A DNA stretch of 64,000 nt from Devosia riboflavina (GCF_000743575.1 NZ_JQGC01000015.1:62001-126000); one strand, 5' to 3'. Shown: positions 37,987 to 47,384, counted from the first letter of the stretch. The notes: generated from the letters alone by a model not told the origin. Numbers and translations are program-made.

Positions 37987-38670
37987 ATGAATAAGCGACG
38001 CATCCTTGTTGTAGACGACGATGCGGATCTTCGCGAAACCCTGGTCGAGCAGCTCAAGAGCCAGCCTGAATTCGACATTGTCGAAGCCGGCACCGCCAAT
38101 GATGCGCTGAAAGCCCTGCGCGAGAACAATGTCGAATTGACCATTCTCGATGTCGGCCTGCCCGACATGGATGGCCGCGACGCCGTCAAACTGATGCGCC
38201 AGGAAGGTTTCAAGAGCCCGGTGCTGATGCTGACCGGGCACGACACCGAGGCCGACGAGATCAAGGGGCTCGATTCGGGGGCCAATGATTATCTCACCAA
38301 ACCCTTCCGCTTCCCCGTGCTGCTCGCCCGCATCAATGCGGCCCTGCGCCAGCACGACCAGAGCGAGGATGCCGTTTTCACCATCGGCCAATACAGCTTT
38401 CAGCCGGCAGCAAAGCTCCTCGAGAGCAATGACGGCATAAAAGTGCGGCTGACGGACAAGGAAACTTCCATTTTGAAGTATCTTTACCGCCAGGGTCCGA
38501 AGACGATCACGCGCGATGTGCTGCTCAAGGAAGTCTGGGGCTACAATAATCGCGTGACCACCCATACGCTCGAAACGCATATCTACCGTCTGCGCCAAAA
38601 GATCGAGCGCGACCCCTCCAATGCACGGCTTCTGGTGACGGAAGACGGGGGATATCGCCTCGTTCCATGA
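37987..38670 (+). CDS. OmpR-type response regulator, CenR-like
   Basis: A 227-residue two-component regulator. Receiver domain residues 5-118: acidic pocket D10-D11-D12, phosphoacceptor D55 and switch K105 in YLTKPFRF. The winged helix DNA-binding domain covers residues 130-227, ending THTLETHIYRLRQKIERDPSNARLLVTEDGGYRLVP-like. The closest recollection is the essential cell-envelope regulator CenR of alphaproteobacteria; I cannot confirm that by search. No sensor kinase is adjacent. A 128-base gap separates it from the YggS gene. Confidence 0.88.
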   Translation: MNKRRILVVDDDADLRETLVEQLKSQPEFDIVEAGTANDALKALRENNVELTILDVGLPDMDGRDAVKLMRQEGFKSPVLMLTGHDTEADEIKGLDSGANDYLTKPFRFPVLLARINAALRQHDQSEDAVFTIGQYSFQPAAKLLESNDGIKVRLTDKETSILKYLYRQGPKTITRDVLLKEVWGYNNRVTTHTLETHIYRLRQKIERDPSNARLLVTEDGGYRLVP

Positions 38671-38777
38671 GCAAGCCCGTCAAGGGTGTTCATAAAGTGG
38701 AAAAACTGCCCTATAGACAGATGCGTTGACCCGCCGGAAGCTTTTCGGCGGGCGGGGCGCATTCGGGTCTGTGGCTG

Positions 38778-39236
38778 ATGAGAATGGACGATGCGGCCGC
38801 CATTCTGGGGCGGGCCGATTTCTTCATGATATGTGACGACGAGCAGCGGCGCATGCTGGGCTTTGCCAGCGATCGCCGCCATGTCGAAGCCGACGAAGTC
38901 ATCTACAAGGCCGGAACCGTGCCCGAGGGCGCCTATGTGCTGATCGAAGGCACGCTCAAGGCGCGCAATGAGGGCGTCGAGGCCGGAAAGCCCTATGCGC
39001 TGTCGGAACCGGGCAGCGTCGTTTCCACCATGGCGCTGATTCTCGACAAGCCACGGCCCGTGACCATCACCGCCGTCACCGATTGCGAACTGCTCTTCGT
39101 GCCGCGCACGGCATTCTTGAAGCTGGTTCGGCAATATCCTGAGCTGGCTCAGAAAGCGGCGCAGCGCATCGAACGCGAGCTCAACGGCTATCTCGGCGCG
39201 CTCGATCCGCTGCGGCGGAAGATGAAGAGCCGCTGA
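38778..39236 (+). CDS. Stand-alone cyclic nucleotide-binding domain protein
   Basis: A 152-residue protein comprising only a CRP-like beta-barrel: EADEVIYKAGTVPEGAYVLIEGTLKA near residues 37-62 and GSVVSTMALILDKPRPVTITAVTDCELLFVPR near 75-108, then a C-terminal helix. There is no helix-turn-helix, so it is not a CRP-type regulator. The phosphate-binding cassette arginine is unclear, so nucleotide binding is uncertain. Start is ATG 38778 or 38784. Confidence 0.82.
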   Translation: MRMDDAAAILGRADFFMICDDEQRRMLGFASDRRHVEADEVIYKAGTVPEGAYVLIEGTLKARNEGVEAGKPYALSEPGSVVSTMALILDKPRPVTITAVTDCELLFVPRTAFLKLVRQYPELAQKAAQRIERELNGYLGALDPLRRKMKSR

Positions 39237-39277
39237 AACTCCCAAAATCAGCCGCAAAGCCGGTTCACGCCCAACCT

Positions 39278-39958
39278 ATGCGGGGCGCGGTTCAATTGCA
39301 TTGGCGGAAACAAGGTTCGTTCGCCGGATCGCTCCTGGCGCATGGTCTGTTGCTCGCAGCGATTTTCTGGCTTTCGGTGCCCAAGCCGCTGCCCGTCCCG
39401 CCCTCGGGCGCGATTATCGTCGATCTCATCCCCGAAGCCGAGGCGCCGGCCAGGCCTACGGCAGCGGCCAAGATGCTCTCAGCGCCAAGTCTTGAGGTCG
39501 AACCGCTTGCCGCGCCGGTCGAAAATCCGGAACCCCGGGAGGCACCATCCGCGCCGGAGCAGGGCGATGGCATGACCGCGGCGACGCAGTTTTATGCGGC
39601 ATCGATCCTTGATGACCCTGTAAACAGCGAGGTGCGGGAAAACTTTCCGCTCCTCGCGAACGAGGAGCAGGTCATCCAGCTTTGCAATATCGAAGCGCTG
39701 GAGCAGTTGCGCGAGACGGAGCCGGGGGAGGCGCCCGATGCGCTGGTTGGCTATGCCTTCGATTCGATCGATGTGGCCGGGCTCGATCTCGTTGCCGATG
39801 GCGGGGCCTTCCGCAGCCACGGAACATGGCGCCATATCCGTTATCGCTGCGCGGTGGCATCAGATATCCGCAGCGTGGCCGCCTTCGAATATGTTTTGGG
39901 CGAATTGGTGCCGGAAAGCGAGTGGGAAGCTCACTTTCTCAACGGCACCGACGAGTGA
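39278..39958 (+). CDS. DUF930 domain protein with TonB-like N-terminus
   Basis: A 226-residue protein. Residues 16-34 are one hydrophobic segment after positively charged residues, followed by a proline/alanine-rich stretch to about residue 98, a layout like TonB. The C-terminal domain (ENFPLLANEEQVIQLCNIEALEQL near 118, then two further Cys-bearing segments) matches DUF930, a periplasmic family of unknown role seen mostly in Rhizobiales. The start is the ATG at 39278. No ExbBD is nearby. Confidence 0.78.
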   Translation: MRGAVQLHWRKQGSFAGSLLAHGLLLAAIFWLSVPKPLPVPPSGAIIVDLIPEAEAPARPTAAAKMLSAPSLEVEPLAAPVENPEPREAPSAPEQGDGMTAATQFYAASILDDPVNSEVRENFPLLANEEQVIQLCNIEALEQLRETEPGEAPDALVGYAFDSIDVAGLDLVADGGAFRSHGTWRHIRYRCAVASDIRSVAAFEYVLGELVPESEWEAHFLNGTDE

Positions 39959-39961
39959 TTT

Positions 39962-40774
39962 CTATGGTTTTGCGAAGCGCGCGATCACCGGCACGTGGTC
40001 CGATGGCTTGTCGGTCCAGCCGCGGGCGGGGCGGATGATTTCCGCGCCAATGGACTGATCGGCGACATCGGCGGTGGACCAGATGTGGTCGAGACGCCGG
40101 CCCTTGTCGGCGGCGTTCCAGTCGGCGCTGCGATAGCTCCACCAGGAATAGAGTTTCTGGTCATAGGGCACGTGCTTGCGCACGATATCGACCCAGCCAT
40201 GGCCGCCCGTAAGCAGGCCATTGAGCGCTTCGGTTTCGACCGGCGTGTGGCTGACGATCTTCAGGAGTTGCTTGTGGCTCCAGACGTCGTTCTCGTGCGG
40301 GGCAATGTTGAAATCGCCGGCGATGAGATGGCCACGCTGAAACACCGGCTCGTTGAACCAGGTTTTCAGCTCGGACAGGAACCCCAGCTTGTGCTTGAAT
40401 TTTGGGTTGAGCTCCGGGTCGGGCTCATCGCCGCCGGCCGGAATATAGAAATTGTGCAGCGTGAAGGGGCCATGGCCGATATCGACCAGCGCCGAGACGT
40501 GGCGCGATTCGGGGATTTCGCAGAAGACCCGGCTCGATACGTCGGTCAGCGGGAATTTCGAGACGATAGCGACGCCGTGATAGCCCTTCTGCCCATGCAC
40601 CGCCATGTGCGGATAGCCGTTCTCGATGAAGGCATTGCGCGGGAACTGGTCATTGGTGCACTTGATCTCCTGCAGCATCAGGACGTCGGGCTGATACTGG
40701 CGCAGAAAATCGAGCACCATATCGAGGCGCAGGCGAACCGAATTGATGTTCCAGGTGACGACGGAAAGGGTCAT
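39962..40774 (-). CDS. xth: Exodeoxyribonuclease III (AP endonuclease)
   Basis: A 270-residue Mg-dependent endonuclease/exonuclease/phosphatase-fold enzyme that cuts abasic sites. VVTWNINSVR at the start, LMLQEIKC with the metal Glu near residue 36, LIAGDFNIAPHENDVW near 150, RLDHIWST near 222 and the catalytic SDHVPV near 260 are intact. ATG 40774 gives the family start. It meets the DUF930 gene end to end. Confidence 0.95.
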   Translation of the reverse strand: MTLSVVTWNINSVRLRLDMVLDFLRQYQPDVLMLQEIKCTNDQFPRNAFIENGYPHMAVHGQKGYHGVAIVSKFPLTDVSSRVFCEIPESRHVSALVDIGHGPFTLHNFYIPAGGDEPDPELNPKFKHKLGFLSELKTWFNEPVFQRGHLIAGDFNIAPHENDVWSHKQLLKIVSHTPVETEALNGLLTGGHGWVDIVRKHVPYDQKLYSWWSYRSADWNAADKGRRLDHIWSTADVADQSIGAEIIRPARGWTDKPSDHVPVIARFAKP

Positions 40775-40895
40775 GGGGGAGATCCGGACTTTTGCAGGGC
40801 TTTTGGGCCGAGGCACTTTTAGGACCAAGCCGGGGCAGGGGTAAAGCCGGAAATGGCAGGGCAGGGCGGACTGCTGACGGGAGGTGTCAGTGGCC

Positions 40896-40926
40896 AACAA
40901 AAAAGCCCGACCTTGCGGCCGGGCTC
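40896..40926 (-). terminator. Rho-independent terminator after rplS
   Basis: On the minus strand AGCCCGGCC, GCAA loop, GGTCGGGCT with one wobble, followed by TTTTT and GTTGG. Confidence 0.88.
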
Positions 40927-40952
40927 TAATCGTTCAAGCTTGAGCTAAAAGC

Positions 40953-41495
40953 TTATTCGCTCTTGGCTTCGCCTTCAGCCGATGCTGCGGCAGCAGCGGC
41001 GGCTGCAGCTTCCGCGTCCTTGGCGGCCTGTTCGGCGGCAAAGGCTTCGGCAGCGGCGATCTTTTCAGCTTCGCGGGCTTCGCGAGCGGCCTGGGCTGCT
41101 TCGCGTTCGCCGGCTTCGATCTTGCGGGTACGAGCGTTGGTCGATTCGAAAATACGAGCCGATTTACCGCGACGATCACGCAGGTAGTAGAGCTTGGCGC
41201 GACGGACCTTACCGCGCTTGATCACTTCGACCGAAGCGATATTGGGCGAGTAAAGCGGGAAGACGCGTTCCACACCTTCGCCGTACGAAATCTTGCGCAC
41301 GGTGAAGCTTTCGGTGATGCCGCCGCCGGAGCGGGCAATCACGACGCCTTCATAGGCCTGGAGACGTTCCTTGTCGCCTTCGCGAATCTTGACCCACACC
41401 TTGACGGTATCGCCATGGGTGAATTCAGGGAGTTCGCGCTTGGCAGCCTGCAGGGCAACCTGCTCGGCATTGAGCTGTTCGATAATGCTGCTCAT
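40953..41495 (-). CDS. rplS: 50S ribosomal protein L19
   Basis: The first 120 residues are a normal L19 ([45 protein letters not shown], then [38 protein letters not shown]). About 60 extra C-terminal residues are almost entirely Ala, Glu and Lys (helical), as is common in alphaproteobacterial L19. It starts at ATG 41495, 293 bases after trmD, with repeat C between; a terminator follows. Confidence 0.97.
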   Translation of the reverse strand: MSSIIEQLNAEQVALQAAKRELPEFTHGDTVKVWVKIREGDKERLQAYEGVVIARSGGGITESFTVRKISYGEGVERVFPLYSPNIASVEVIKRGKVRRAKLYYLRDRRGKSARIFESTNARTRKIEAGEREAAQAAREAREAEKIAAAEAFAAEQAAKDAEAAAAAAAAASAEGEAKSE

Positions 41496-41700
41496 TTTCG
41501 ATCCGTTCTGATCTTATCGTGGGGCGACTTTGTCACCCGGTCTTGTTTGATAACGGAGGGTAGTCTTTTTGGTCTTGGCGCACGCCGGGTCCGATCCCGG
41601 ACGCACGAATGGGCGGCTCATAGGGTAAAACAGGCGGAGAGTCCAGCGTTTTGGGTCTTTTGGGCGCCTAAAAGAGGTCGAACGCCAAATCTTCAAATCC

Positions 41701-41780
41701 GTCGTCACCACCGGGCTTGTCCCGGTGGTCCATGCGGAGGCGAGATGGATTGCCGGGACTAGCCCGGCAATGACGACTGA
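41701..41780. repeat. Palindromic intergenic repeat, family C, copy 3
   Basis: GTCGTCACCACCGGGCTTGT...CCGGTGGTCC, spacer CATGCGGAGGCGAGATGG, then ATTGCCGGGACTAGCCCGGCAATGACGAC: the same unit as copies 1 and 2 in reverse orientation. It lies between trmD and rplS. Confidence 0.85.
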
Positions 41781-41788
41781 GGGGGATA

Positions 41789-42484
41789 TCAATTTCTTTG
41801 GAGATCTGCCTTCAGCAAATCCGGCCGTCTTGCTCTGGTCAGAGCCAGCGATTGCTCATGCCGCCATCTGGCGATTTTGGCGTGGTCGCCGGAGGTCAGG
41901 ACGGCGGGAATATCCGTGCCCTCAAACGTCTGGGGCCGCGTATAGTGCGGATATTCGAGCAGCCCGTTTTCAAAACTCTCCTCGTCGCGGCTGTCCAAAG
42001 CGCCGAGCACACCGGGGATCAGCCGAACCACGGCTTCAAGCAGCACCATGGCCGCTACCTCGCCGCCGGCAAGTACATAGTCGCCTATGGAAATCTCTTC
42101 GAGATTTCGCGCATCGATGACGCGCTGGTCAACACCCTCGAAGCGGCCGCAGACGATGACGGCGCCGGGGCCGGTCGCCAGTTCATGGGCGCGGGCCTGG
42201 GTCAGCGGTTTTCCCCGAGGCGACATGAGAATGCGTGGGCGCGGATCGCCGGCGGGGGCAATGGCATCGATGGCCTTGGCGAGAATATCGGGCTTCAGCA
42301 CCATGCCGGCGCCACCACCCGAAGGGGTGTCGTCGACGGTGCGGTGCTTGTCCGTGGCAAAATCCCGCAAATGCGTGGCGCGCAGGGTCCAGAGCCCGTC
42401 GGCCATGCCGCGGCCCAGGACAGAGGCGCCGAGCGGCCCCGGAAAGAGATCGGGAAAGAGGGTGATAATATCAGCCGAAAACAT
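41789..42484 (-). CDS. trmD: tRNA (guanine-37-N1)-methyltransferase
   Basis: A 231-residue knotted SPOUT methyltransferase acting on tRNA G37. [13 protein letters not shown] near residue 114 and the knot segment [31 protein letters not shown] near 132-162 are diagnostic, and DTHYTRP-like [15 protein letters not shown] near 178 contains the catalytic Asp region. It begins nine bases after the rimM stop. Confidence 0.96.
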   Translation of the reverse strand: MFSADIITLFPDLFPGPLGASVLGRGMADGLWTLRATHLRDFATDKHRTVDDTPSGGGAGMVLKPDILAKAIDAIAPAGDPRPRILMSPRGKPLTQARAHELATGPGAVIVCGRFEGVDQRVIDARNLEEISIGDYVLAGGEVAAMVLLEAVVRLIPGVLGALDSRDEESFENGLLEYPHYTRPQTFEGTDIPAVLTSGDHAKIARWRHEQSLALTRARRPDLLKADLQRN

Positions 42485-42493
42485 TTATTCCGC

Positions 42494-43030
42494 TCAGTCC
42501 GGCTCTTCCTCGCCCGGCTCGGCGTCGAGCGGCGGGGCAATCACCAAAAAGCCGTCGGCAATGCGGATGGTCGGCACGACGGCCTTGGTAAAGGGGTAAA
42601 GAAAGGTATCGCCCGAGCGCGGGTCGCGCACTTCGAGGAGATCGCCGGCACCGTAGTTGAGGAGGGCCGAAACTTCGCCAATGCTGACGCCGGTATCGAG
42701 GCGGGCATCGAGACCAATGAGGTCGGCGTGATAAAAATCGTCCTCGTCATCCGGGTCGGGCAGGCGGCTGCGATCGACGAAAAGGGAAACGCCGTTGAGA
42801 AGCTCTGCCGCATTGCGATCGCGAATACCCTTGAGGCGGGCAACGAGCACGGTCTTGTTGAGGCGCGCCGTCTCGATGGTCACGGTGAGGCCGGGACGGT
42901 CGGTGTCGAGCGGGCCATAGCTGGCGATGGCTTCGGGATCGCCGGTGAAAGTGGTGATGCGGACTTCGCCCTTGATGCCATGGGCGGCGCCGATCTTGCC
43001 CATCAGAATGCGGTTCTCTGGCGCTGCCAT
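42494..43030 (-). CDS. rimM: 16S rRNA processing protein RimM
   Basis: A 178-residue 30S maturation factor. The N-terminal domain starts ILMGKIGAAHGIKGEVRITTFT, the PRC-barrel follows with HADLIGLDARL and IRIADGFLVIAPP near the end. ATG 43030 is chosen; a longer in-frame extension to 43129 has no family character. Upstream lies a divergent small gene rather than the usual rpsP and ffh. Confidence 0.94.
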   Translation of the reverse strand: MAAPENRILMGKIGAAHGIKGEVRITTFTGDPEAIASYGPLDTDRPGLTVTIETARLNKTVLVARLKGIRDRNAAELLNGVSLFVDRSRLPDPDDEDDFYHADLIGLDARLDTGVSIGEVSALLNYGAGDLLEVRDPRSGDTFLYPFTKAVVPTIRIADGFLVIAPPLDAEPGEEEPD

Positions 43031-43149
43031 TTTCGTCCCTATTGGCTGAAAGAGAGCTGCACCCTTAGCAGGCTTGTGCCCCAGCGCAAACGGCGGAACC
43101 TTGCGCCGCATGGCGCTTTCTTCTCGCAAGAGATTCCAAGGAGAGCGTC

Positions 43150-43449
43150 ATGTCCCAAATTCTCACCGACCGCAGGGCTATTCGTGAATGGGTGGAGGCA
43201 CGCGGTGGCAATCCCGTCCTGATGGATGTGCCCGACGGCACCGGCATCCGCACGGTGCTGCAGCTCACGTTCGGGCAGGACGCACTCAATGCCGAGGGCA
43301 ATGAGGGGCCGGACCGGATCGACGGGTTTCAGTTGGTAAGCTGGGAGGAGTGGTTCGTGGCACTGGAGAAGGGTAATTTGGCCATTGAAGTGACCGATGA
43401 CCCAGCGGGTGGGAACGAGGCCGAGTTTACCTTCGTGCCGCGGGACTAA
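43150..43449 (+). CDS. Small acidic protein of unknown function
   Basis: A 99-residue soluble, acidic protein (SQILTDRRAIREWVEARGGNPVLMDVPDGTGIRTVLQLTFGQ at the start, then WEEWFVALEKGNLAIEVTDD). There is no signal peptide or membrane segment. CAAGGAGAG lies six bases before the ATG, a good ribosome site. Codon use is like its neighbours, supporting a real gene. I do not recognise a family. Divergent from rimM. Confidence 0.7.
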   Translation: MSQILTDRRAIREWVEARGGNPVLMDVPDGTGIRTVLQLTFGQDALNAEGNEGPDRIDGFQLVSWEEWFVALEKGNLAIEVTDDPAGGNEAEFTFVPRD

Positions 43450-43455
43450 GCCAAC

Positions 43456-43469
43456 GTTTCACGTGAATC
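43456..43469. other. parS-like site 9
   Basis: GTTTCACGTGAATC, identical to sites 1 and 3, just downstream of the small acidic gene and adjoining a shortened family C repeat. Confidence 0.6.
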
Positions 43470-43482
43470 CATTTCCCAATCT

Positions 43483-43531
43483 GTCGTCATTGCCGGGCTT
43501 GTCCCGGCAATCCATCTTGCGGTGGTGACGA
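43483..43531. repeat. Shortened family C repeat
   Basis: GTCGTCATTGCCGGGCTTGT...CCCGGCAATCCATC is followed directly by GGTGGTGACGA. The first arm is complete but nearly all of the second arm is missing, as if deleted between two short direct matches. Confidence 0.75.
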
Positions 43532-43566
43532 GGAGGGTGGGACGCAGCGCCCGCCCTTCGGGACGC

Positions 43567-44001
43567 TTATAAGCCACCCATCTTGCACAGCATCTTCCAC
43601 TCAGCTTCGCTGACCTTCGACACCGACAGGCGCGAATATTTCACCAGCTCGAATTCAGCCAGCGCTTCCGTGGCCTTGATCTCTGCAAGGGTCACCGGAC
43701 GCGGAAACGGCTTTACCGACTGCACGTCGACACATTCCCACACCACTTCGCCCTTGGCATTGAGTTCGGCGGTCGAATCGGGATGGGCTGATGCCACCAC
43801 CTTCATGATGCCGACGATCTCCTTGCCGATATTGGAGTGGTAGAAGAAGGCTTCGTCGCCGACGGCCATGACCCTCATATTGTTGCGCGCCGTATAGTTG
43901 CGAACGCCATGCCACTCTTCCACTTCGCCGCGGCCGGTCTTGGCGACGAGATCGTCGAAGGAAAAAACGTCCGGCTCGGATTTCATCAGCCAGTAAGCCA
44001 T
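43567..44001 (-). CDS. EVE domain protein
   Basis: A 144-residue PUA-like EVE domain, which can read modified bases in DNA or RNA. MAYWLMKSEPDVFSFDDL at the start, EWHGVRNYTARNNMRVM near residue 33 and VGDEAFFYHSNIGKEIVGI near 52 match closely. Stand-alone EVE proteins occur in many housekeeping loci, so a defence role is not implied. It starts at ATG 44001, five bases after the YciI gene. Confidence 0.92.
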   Translation of the reverse strand: MAYWLMKSEPDVFSFDDLVAKTGRGEVEEWHGVRNYTARNNMRVMAVGDEAFFYHSNIGKEIVGIMKVVASAHPDSTAELNAKGEVVWECVDVQSVKPFPRPVTLAEIKATEALAEFELVKYSRLSVSKVSEAEWKMLCKMGGL

Positions 44002-44005
44002 GGGA

Positions 44006-44299
44006 TCAGAACTCCACTGAGGTGTTGTTGATGGCAATGCGCCAGCGCTTGACCTCGTAGCTGGCAAAGACGCCGGCCGGCACGAAGGGATCGGCGGCCG
44101 CCATGGCTTCGGCTTCCGCCAGAGTTTCGGCTGCGAAGACGACGATGGAGCCTTCCGGCTGCTCTTCGGCATTGAGCAGGGCACCGGCAAAAACCAGTTT
44201 ATTGCCCAGCGACTTCAGGTGCTCGAGATGGACCGGACGAGTATCGAGGCGGGTCTGCAGGGCGCCGGGCGCGTCCTTGGCGATCATGGCATAGAGCAT
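44006..44299 (-). CDS. YciI family protein
   Basis: A 97-residue small ferredoxin-like domain with the YciI pattern: HLEHLKSLGNKLVFAGALLN near residues 24-43 with the conserved His, and the ADPFVPAGVFASYEVKRW tail with the conserved Asp. Some relatives have muconolactone- or peroxidase-like activity, but none is established here. Four bases after the gpsA stop and followed by the EVE gene. Confidence 0.88.
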   Translation of the reverse strand: MLYAMIAKDAPGALQTRLDTRPVHLEHLKSLGNKLVFAGALLNAEEQPEGSIVVFAAETLAEAEAMAAADPFVPAGVFASYEVKRWRIAINNTSVEF

Positions 44300-44303
44300 T
44301 TTC

Positions 44304-45290
44304 TCAGTGTTCCCTCTTGAGCGGGCGGGACATCAAGCCCGCAACGATGGTGGCGATATCGGCGCGGCCGGCAACGAAGGCGTCGACGGCGTCGACCAGC
44401 GGGGCGTCGACATCGAGACTTTTGGCAAGGGCCGCGGCGACCGGCGCGGTGGCAACACCCTCGGCGAGCTTAGCGCCACCAGCCAAAATGTCGGCCGTCC
44501 GACGCCCGGCGCCGAGCGCCATACCGAACTGATAGTTTCTCGACTGCACCGAAGTGCAGGTCAGCGTGAGATCGCCGAGGCCGGCAAGGCCGGTCAGCGT
44601 ATGGGCGGAGCCGCCGAGGGCATGCACCATGCGGGCCATTTCAGCGTAGCCGCGGGCAATGAGGGCCGAGCGGGCGGAGGCACCGAGATTGGCGCCTTCG
44701 ACGGCGCCGCAGGCGAGGGCATAGACATTTTTCAGCGAACCGGCGATTTCGACGCCAATCCGGTCATCGGCCGCATAGGGCCGAAAACTGGGGCCAGCGA
44801 GCGCGGTGGCAAGGTCCGAAGTGGCGCTGGCATCGTCGCCGGCAAGGGTGACGGCGGTCGGCCGGCCCGCAGCGACATCGGCGGCAAAGCTTGGGCCCGA
44901 GAGTACATAGCCAATGGCATCGGGCGCCATGTCGGCCAAAATCTCGCTCTGCCGGGCCAGAGTGCCGGTTTCGAGCCCCTTGGCCGAAAGCACGACCGGC
45001 TTGCCTGTCAGCAATTTCGCATCAAGCGATGTGAGCAGTGTTCGCGTCGCCTGTGCCGGCACGGCGAGGATAAAAATATCGGCGGGGACTGGCTCGGCGC
45101 TGGCCGAGATATTGGAGAGCAGTACCTGGCCGGGCAGGGCGGCTTCATTGACATGGGTGGCGTTGAGTGCGTCGGCCTGCGCCGGGTTGCGGAGGACCAG
45201 CGTCACCTTGCGGCCTGCCATGGCGGCGGCCTGCGCGAGAGCGGTGCCCCAGGCGCCTCCCCCGAGAACAGCAACTGTCTCAAGTGCCAT
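44304..45290 (-). CDS. gpsA: Glycerol-3-phosphate dehydrogenase [NAD(P)+]
   Basis: A 328-residue soluble enzyme that reduces dihydroxyacetone phosphate to sn-glycerol-3-phosphate for phospholipid synthesis. The Rossmann motif is [11 protein letters not shown] near residue 9, VLSAKGLE near 100, and the catalytic lysine region [17 protein letters not shown] near 185. It starts at ATG 45290, overlapping tsaD by 11 bases. Confidence 0.95.
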   Translation of the reverse strand: MALETVAVLGGGAWGTALAQAAAMAGRKVTLVLRNPAQADALNATHVNEAALPGQVLLSNISASAEPVPADIFILAVPAQATRTLLTSLDAKLLTGKPVVLSAKGLETGTLARQSEILADMAPDAIGYVLSGPSFAADVAAGRPTAVTLAGDDASATSDLATALAGPSFRPYAADDRIGVEIAGSLKNVYALACGAVEGANLGASARSALIARGYAEMARMVHALGGSAHTLTGLAGLGDLTLTCTSVQSRNYQFGMALGAGRRTADILAGGAKLAEGVATAPVAAALAKSLDVDAPLVDAVDAFVAGRADIATIVAGLMSRPLKREH

Positions 45291-46359
45291 GGCTTTTCAC
45301 CCGCATGTCTTCGTCCTGCAGCGGCCAGCGCGGCCGGGCGGCAATGGTCAGGCTATCGGTATCGTCGAGCGCCAGGCGCTCGGCGCCGGCCCAGGCGATC
45401 ATGGCACCATTGTCGGTGCAAAGCGCAATGGGCGGCACGATGAGATCGGCGCCGAACTCGGTGCAGGGCTTTTGCAGCGCCTCGGCAATGCGACGATTGG
45501 CGGCGACGCCGCCGGCCACGACGAGGCGAATCGGTTCGCCCGGAAACTCAGCCGCAAATTTCTCGAGCGCCTGGCGTGCTCGGAAACCGACGATCTGTGC
45601 CACTGTCTCCTGAAAGCTGGCCGCGATGTCGGCGACGTCCTGGTCGCTCAGCGGCGCCAGCGCTTCGGCCTGCAGGCGCACGGCAGTCTTCAAACCGGAG
45701 AAGGAAAAATCGAGCCGCTCTTCGCGCAGCAGCGGTTTCGGGAACTTGAAGCGCCTGGGGTCGCCCTGCTGGGCGATCCGCTCGACCGCGGGGCCTCCGG
45801 GATGGCCCAGTGACAAAAGCTTAGCGACCTTATCAAAGGCTTCCCCCAGCGCGTCGTCGATGGTGCCGCCCCAGCGCTCATAGTCGCCGACGCCGCGCAC
45901 CAGCACGAATTGGCTATGGCCGCCGGAAACGAGCAGCATCAGGTACGGAAATTTCACGCCATTGGTCAGCCGTGCGGTAAGGGCATGGCCTTCGAGGTGG
46001 TTGACGGCAATCAGTGGTTTGTCGAGCGAGGCGGCAAGCGCCTTGGCGGTGGTGAGGCCGACCAGCACGCCGCCGATGAGGCCAGGGCCGGCCGTGGCAG
46101 CGACGGCGTCGATGTCATTGAGGTCGATGCCGGCCTCGTCGATCGCCTGCGCGATGATGTGATCGAGCCATTCGACATGGGCGCGGGCGGCAAGTTCGGG
46201 CACCACGCCGCCAAAGGCGGCATGCTCGTCGAGCTGGCTGCGCACCACGTTGGAACGAATGGTGCCGTGGCCGGATTGATCCCGCACGACTATGGAAGCC
46301 GCGGTTTCATCGCAGCTTGTCTCGATACCCAGAATGATGGCTTGCGCTTGCCCGGTCAC
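45280..46359 (-). CDS. tsaD: tRNA threonylcarbamoyladenosine synthase subunit TsaD
   Basis: A 359-residue ASKHA-fold subunit that forms t6A37 in t[17 protein letters not shown] begins the ATPase-like domain, VNHLEGH carries the metal histidines near residue 108, and [11 protein letters not shown] near 132 and [12 protein letters not shown] near 270 are signatures. The start is uncertain: GTG 46359 gives the family N-terminus, while TTG 46380 would add seven residues. Divergent from hemC. Confidence 0.93.
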   Translation of the reverse strand: MTGQAQAIILGIETSCDETAASIVVRDQSGHGTIRSNVVRSQLDEHAAFGGVVPELAARAHVEWLDHIIAQAIDEAGIDLNDIDAVAATAGPGLIGGVLVGLTTAKALAASLDKPLIAVNHLEGHALTARLTNGVKFPYLMLLVSGGHSQFVLVRGVGDYERWGGTIDDALGEAFDKVAKLLSLGHPGGPAVERIAQQGDPRRFKFPKPLLREERLDFSFSGLKTAVRLQAEALAPLSDQDVADIAASFQETVAQIVGFRARQALEKFAAEFPGEPIRLVVAGGVAANRRIAEALQKPCTEFGADLIVPPIALCTDNGAMIAWAGAERLALDDTDSLTIAARPRWPLQDEDMRVKSHGT

Positions 46360-46437
46360 GACGAACTGGTCTACTCCCAAGGGTGAGGCGGCGCGAGGCG
46401 CCCATGACGGTTTTCGCTACACTAGGACAGAGCCATA

Positions 46438-47376
46438 ATGCAATCGCCAGCCCCCTTCGCCCGGATCGGAACGCGCGGTAGCCCGCTGGCGCTGGCCCAG
46501 GCGAAACTGGTGCGCAGCCTGCTATCTGCAGCGCATGGCGTTGGTGAAGACGACATTCACATCGAAGTGTTTTCGACCGGCGGCGATCGCAGCCAGGACG
46601 CCAATGTTTCTCTCTCGACCATTGGCGGCAAAGGCGTTTTCACCAAGGAGATCGACGAGGCGCTGCTTTCGGGGCGCGTCGATATCGGGGTGCATTCGAG
46701 CAAGGACGTAGCGACGGGCTTGCCCGCAGAGATGGCGCTGGCGGCGTTTCTCGAGCGCGAAGATGTGCGTGATGCTTTCTTGTCCCTGAAGGCGGCGGGC
46801 ATCGACCGATTGCCCGAGGGCGCAAAATTCGGCACCTCGTCCATTCGCCGCGCCGCGCAGGCCTTGCGGCTGCGACCTGATCTCAACATCGTGCCCTTCC
46901 GCGGCAATGTGCATACGCGGCTGCAAAAGCTGGCGGATGGCGTAGCGGATGCGACGCTGCTCGCCATGGCCGGCCTCAATCGGCTCGGTGAAACGCATCG
47001 CGCCACGAGCATTCTCGACGTCGACAATTTCATGCCCGCGCCGGCCCAGGGGGCCATCGGGCTTGCCGTGCGCAGTGGCGACAGGCGCTTTCTCGATCTC
47101 GTCGCCCCGCTCGATCATGCGCCGACGCATGCGCGGATCGCGGCCGAGCGAGCCATGTTGGCCGTGCTCGACGGGTCCTGCCGCACGCCGGTTGGCGCCT
47201 GGACCCAAGAGCAGGCCGGCACCCTGACGCTCAAGGGCGAAATCCTGAGCCTTGATGGGCAGACGACATTTCGCGCTGAAGCCAGCGGTGGTGATCCCCA
47301 GGCCTTGGGCGAAAAAGTCGGAAAAGACCTGCTCGATCAGGCCGGGCCCGATTGGCTCGAACAGTGGATGGCGTGA
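46438..47376 (+). CDS. hemC: Hydroxymethylbilane synthase
   Basis: A 312-residue porphobilinogen deaminase in heme synthesis. The dipyrromethane cofactor cysteine is C248 in LDGSCRTPVGA. The catalytic Asp is D90 in VHSSKDVATGLP, and RIGTRGSPLALAQ near residue 8 is conserved. hemD follows in a different frame near its end. Divergent from tsaD, a conserved alphaproteobacterial pairing. Confidence 0.96.
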   Translation: MQSPAPFARIGTRGSPLALAQAKLVRSLLSAAHGVGEDDIHIEVFSTGGDRSQDANVSLSTIGGKGVFTKEIDEALLSGRVDIGVHSSKDVATGLPAEMALAAFLEREDVRDAFLSLKAAGIDRLPEGAKFGTSSIRRAAQALRLRPDLNIVPFRGNVHTRLQKLADGVADATLLAMAGLNRLGETHRATSILDVDNFMPAPAQGAIGLAVRSGDRRFLDLVAPLDHAPTHARIAAERAMLAVLDGSCRTPVGAWTQEQAGTLTLKGEILSLDGQTTFRAEASGGDPQALGEKVGKDLLDQAGPDWLEQWMA

Positions 47377-47384
47377 AAAAGATC

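Noticed and set aside
43567-44001. EVE-domain gene as part of a defence system
   Set aside because: It lies in a housekeeping run (YciI, gpsA, tsaD) without a nuclease or helicase partner.
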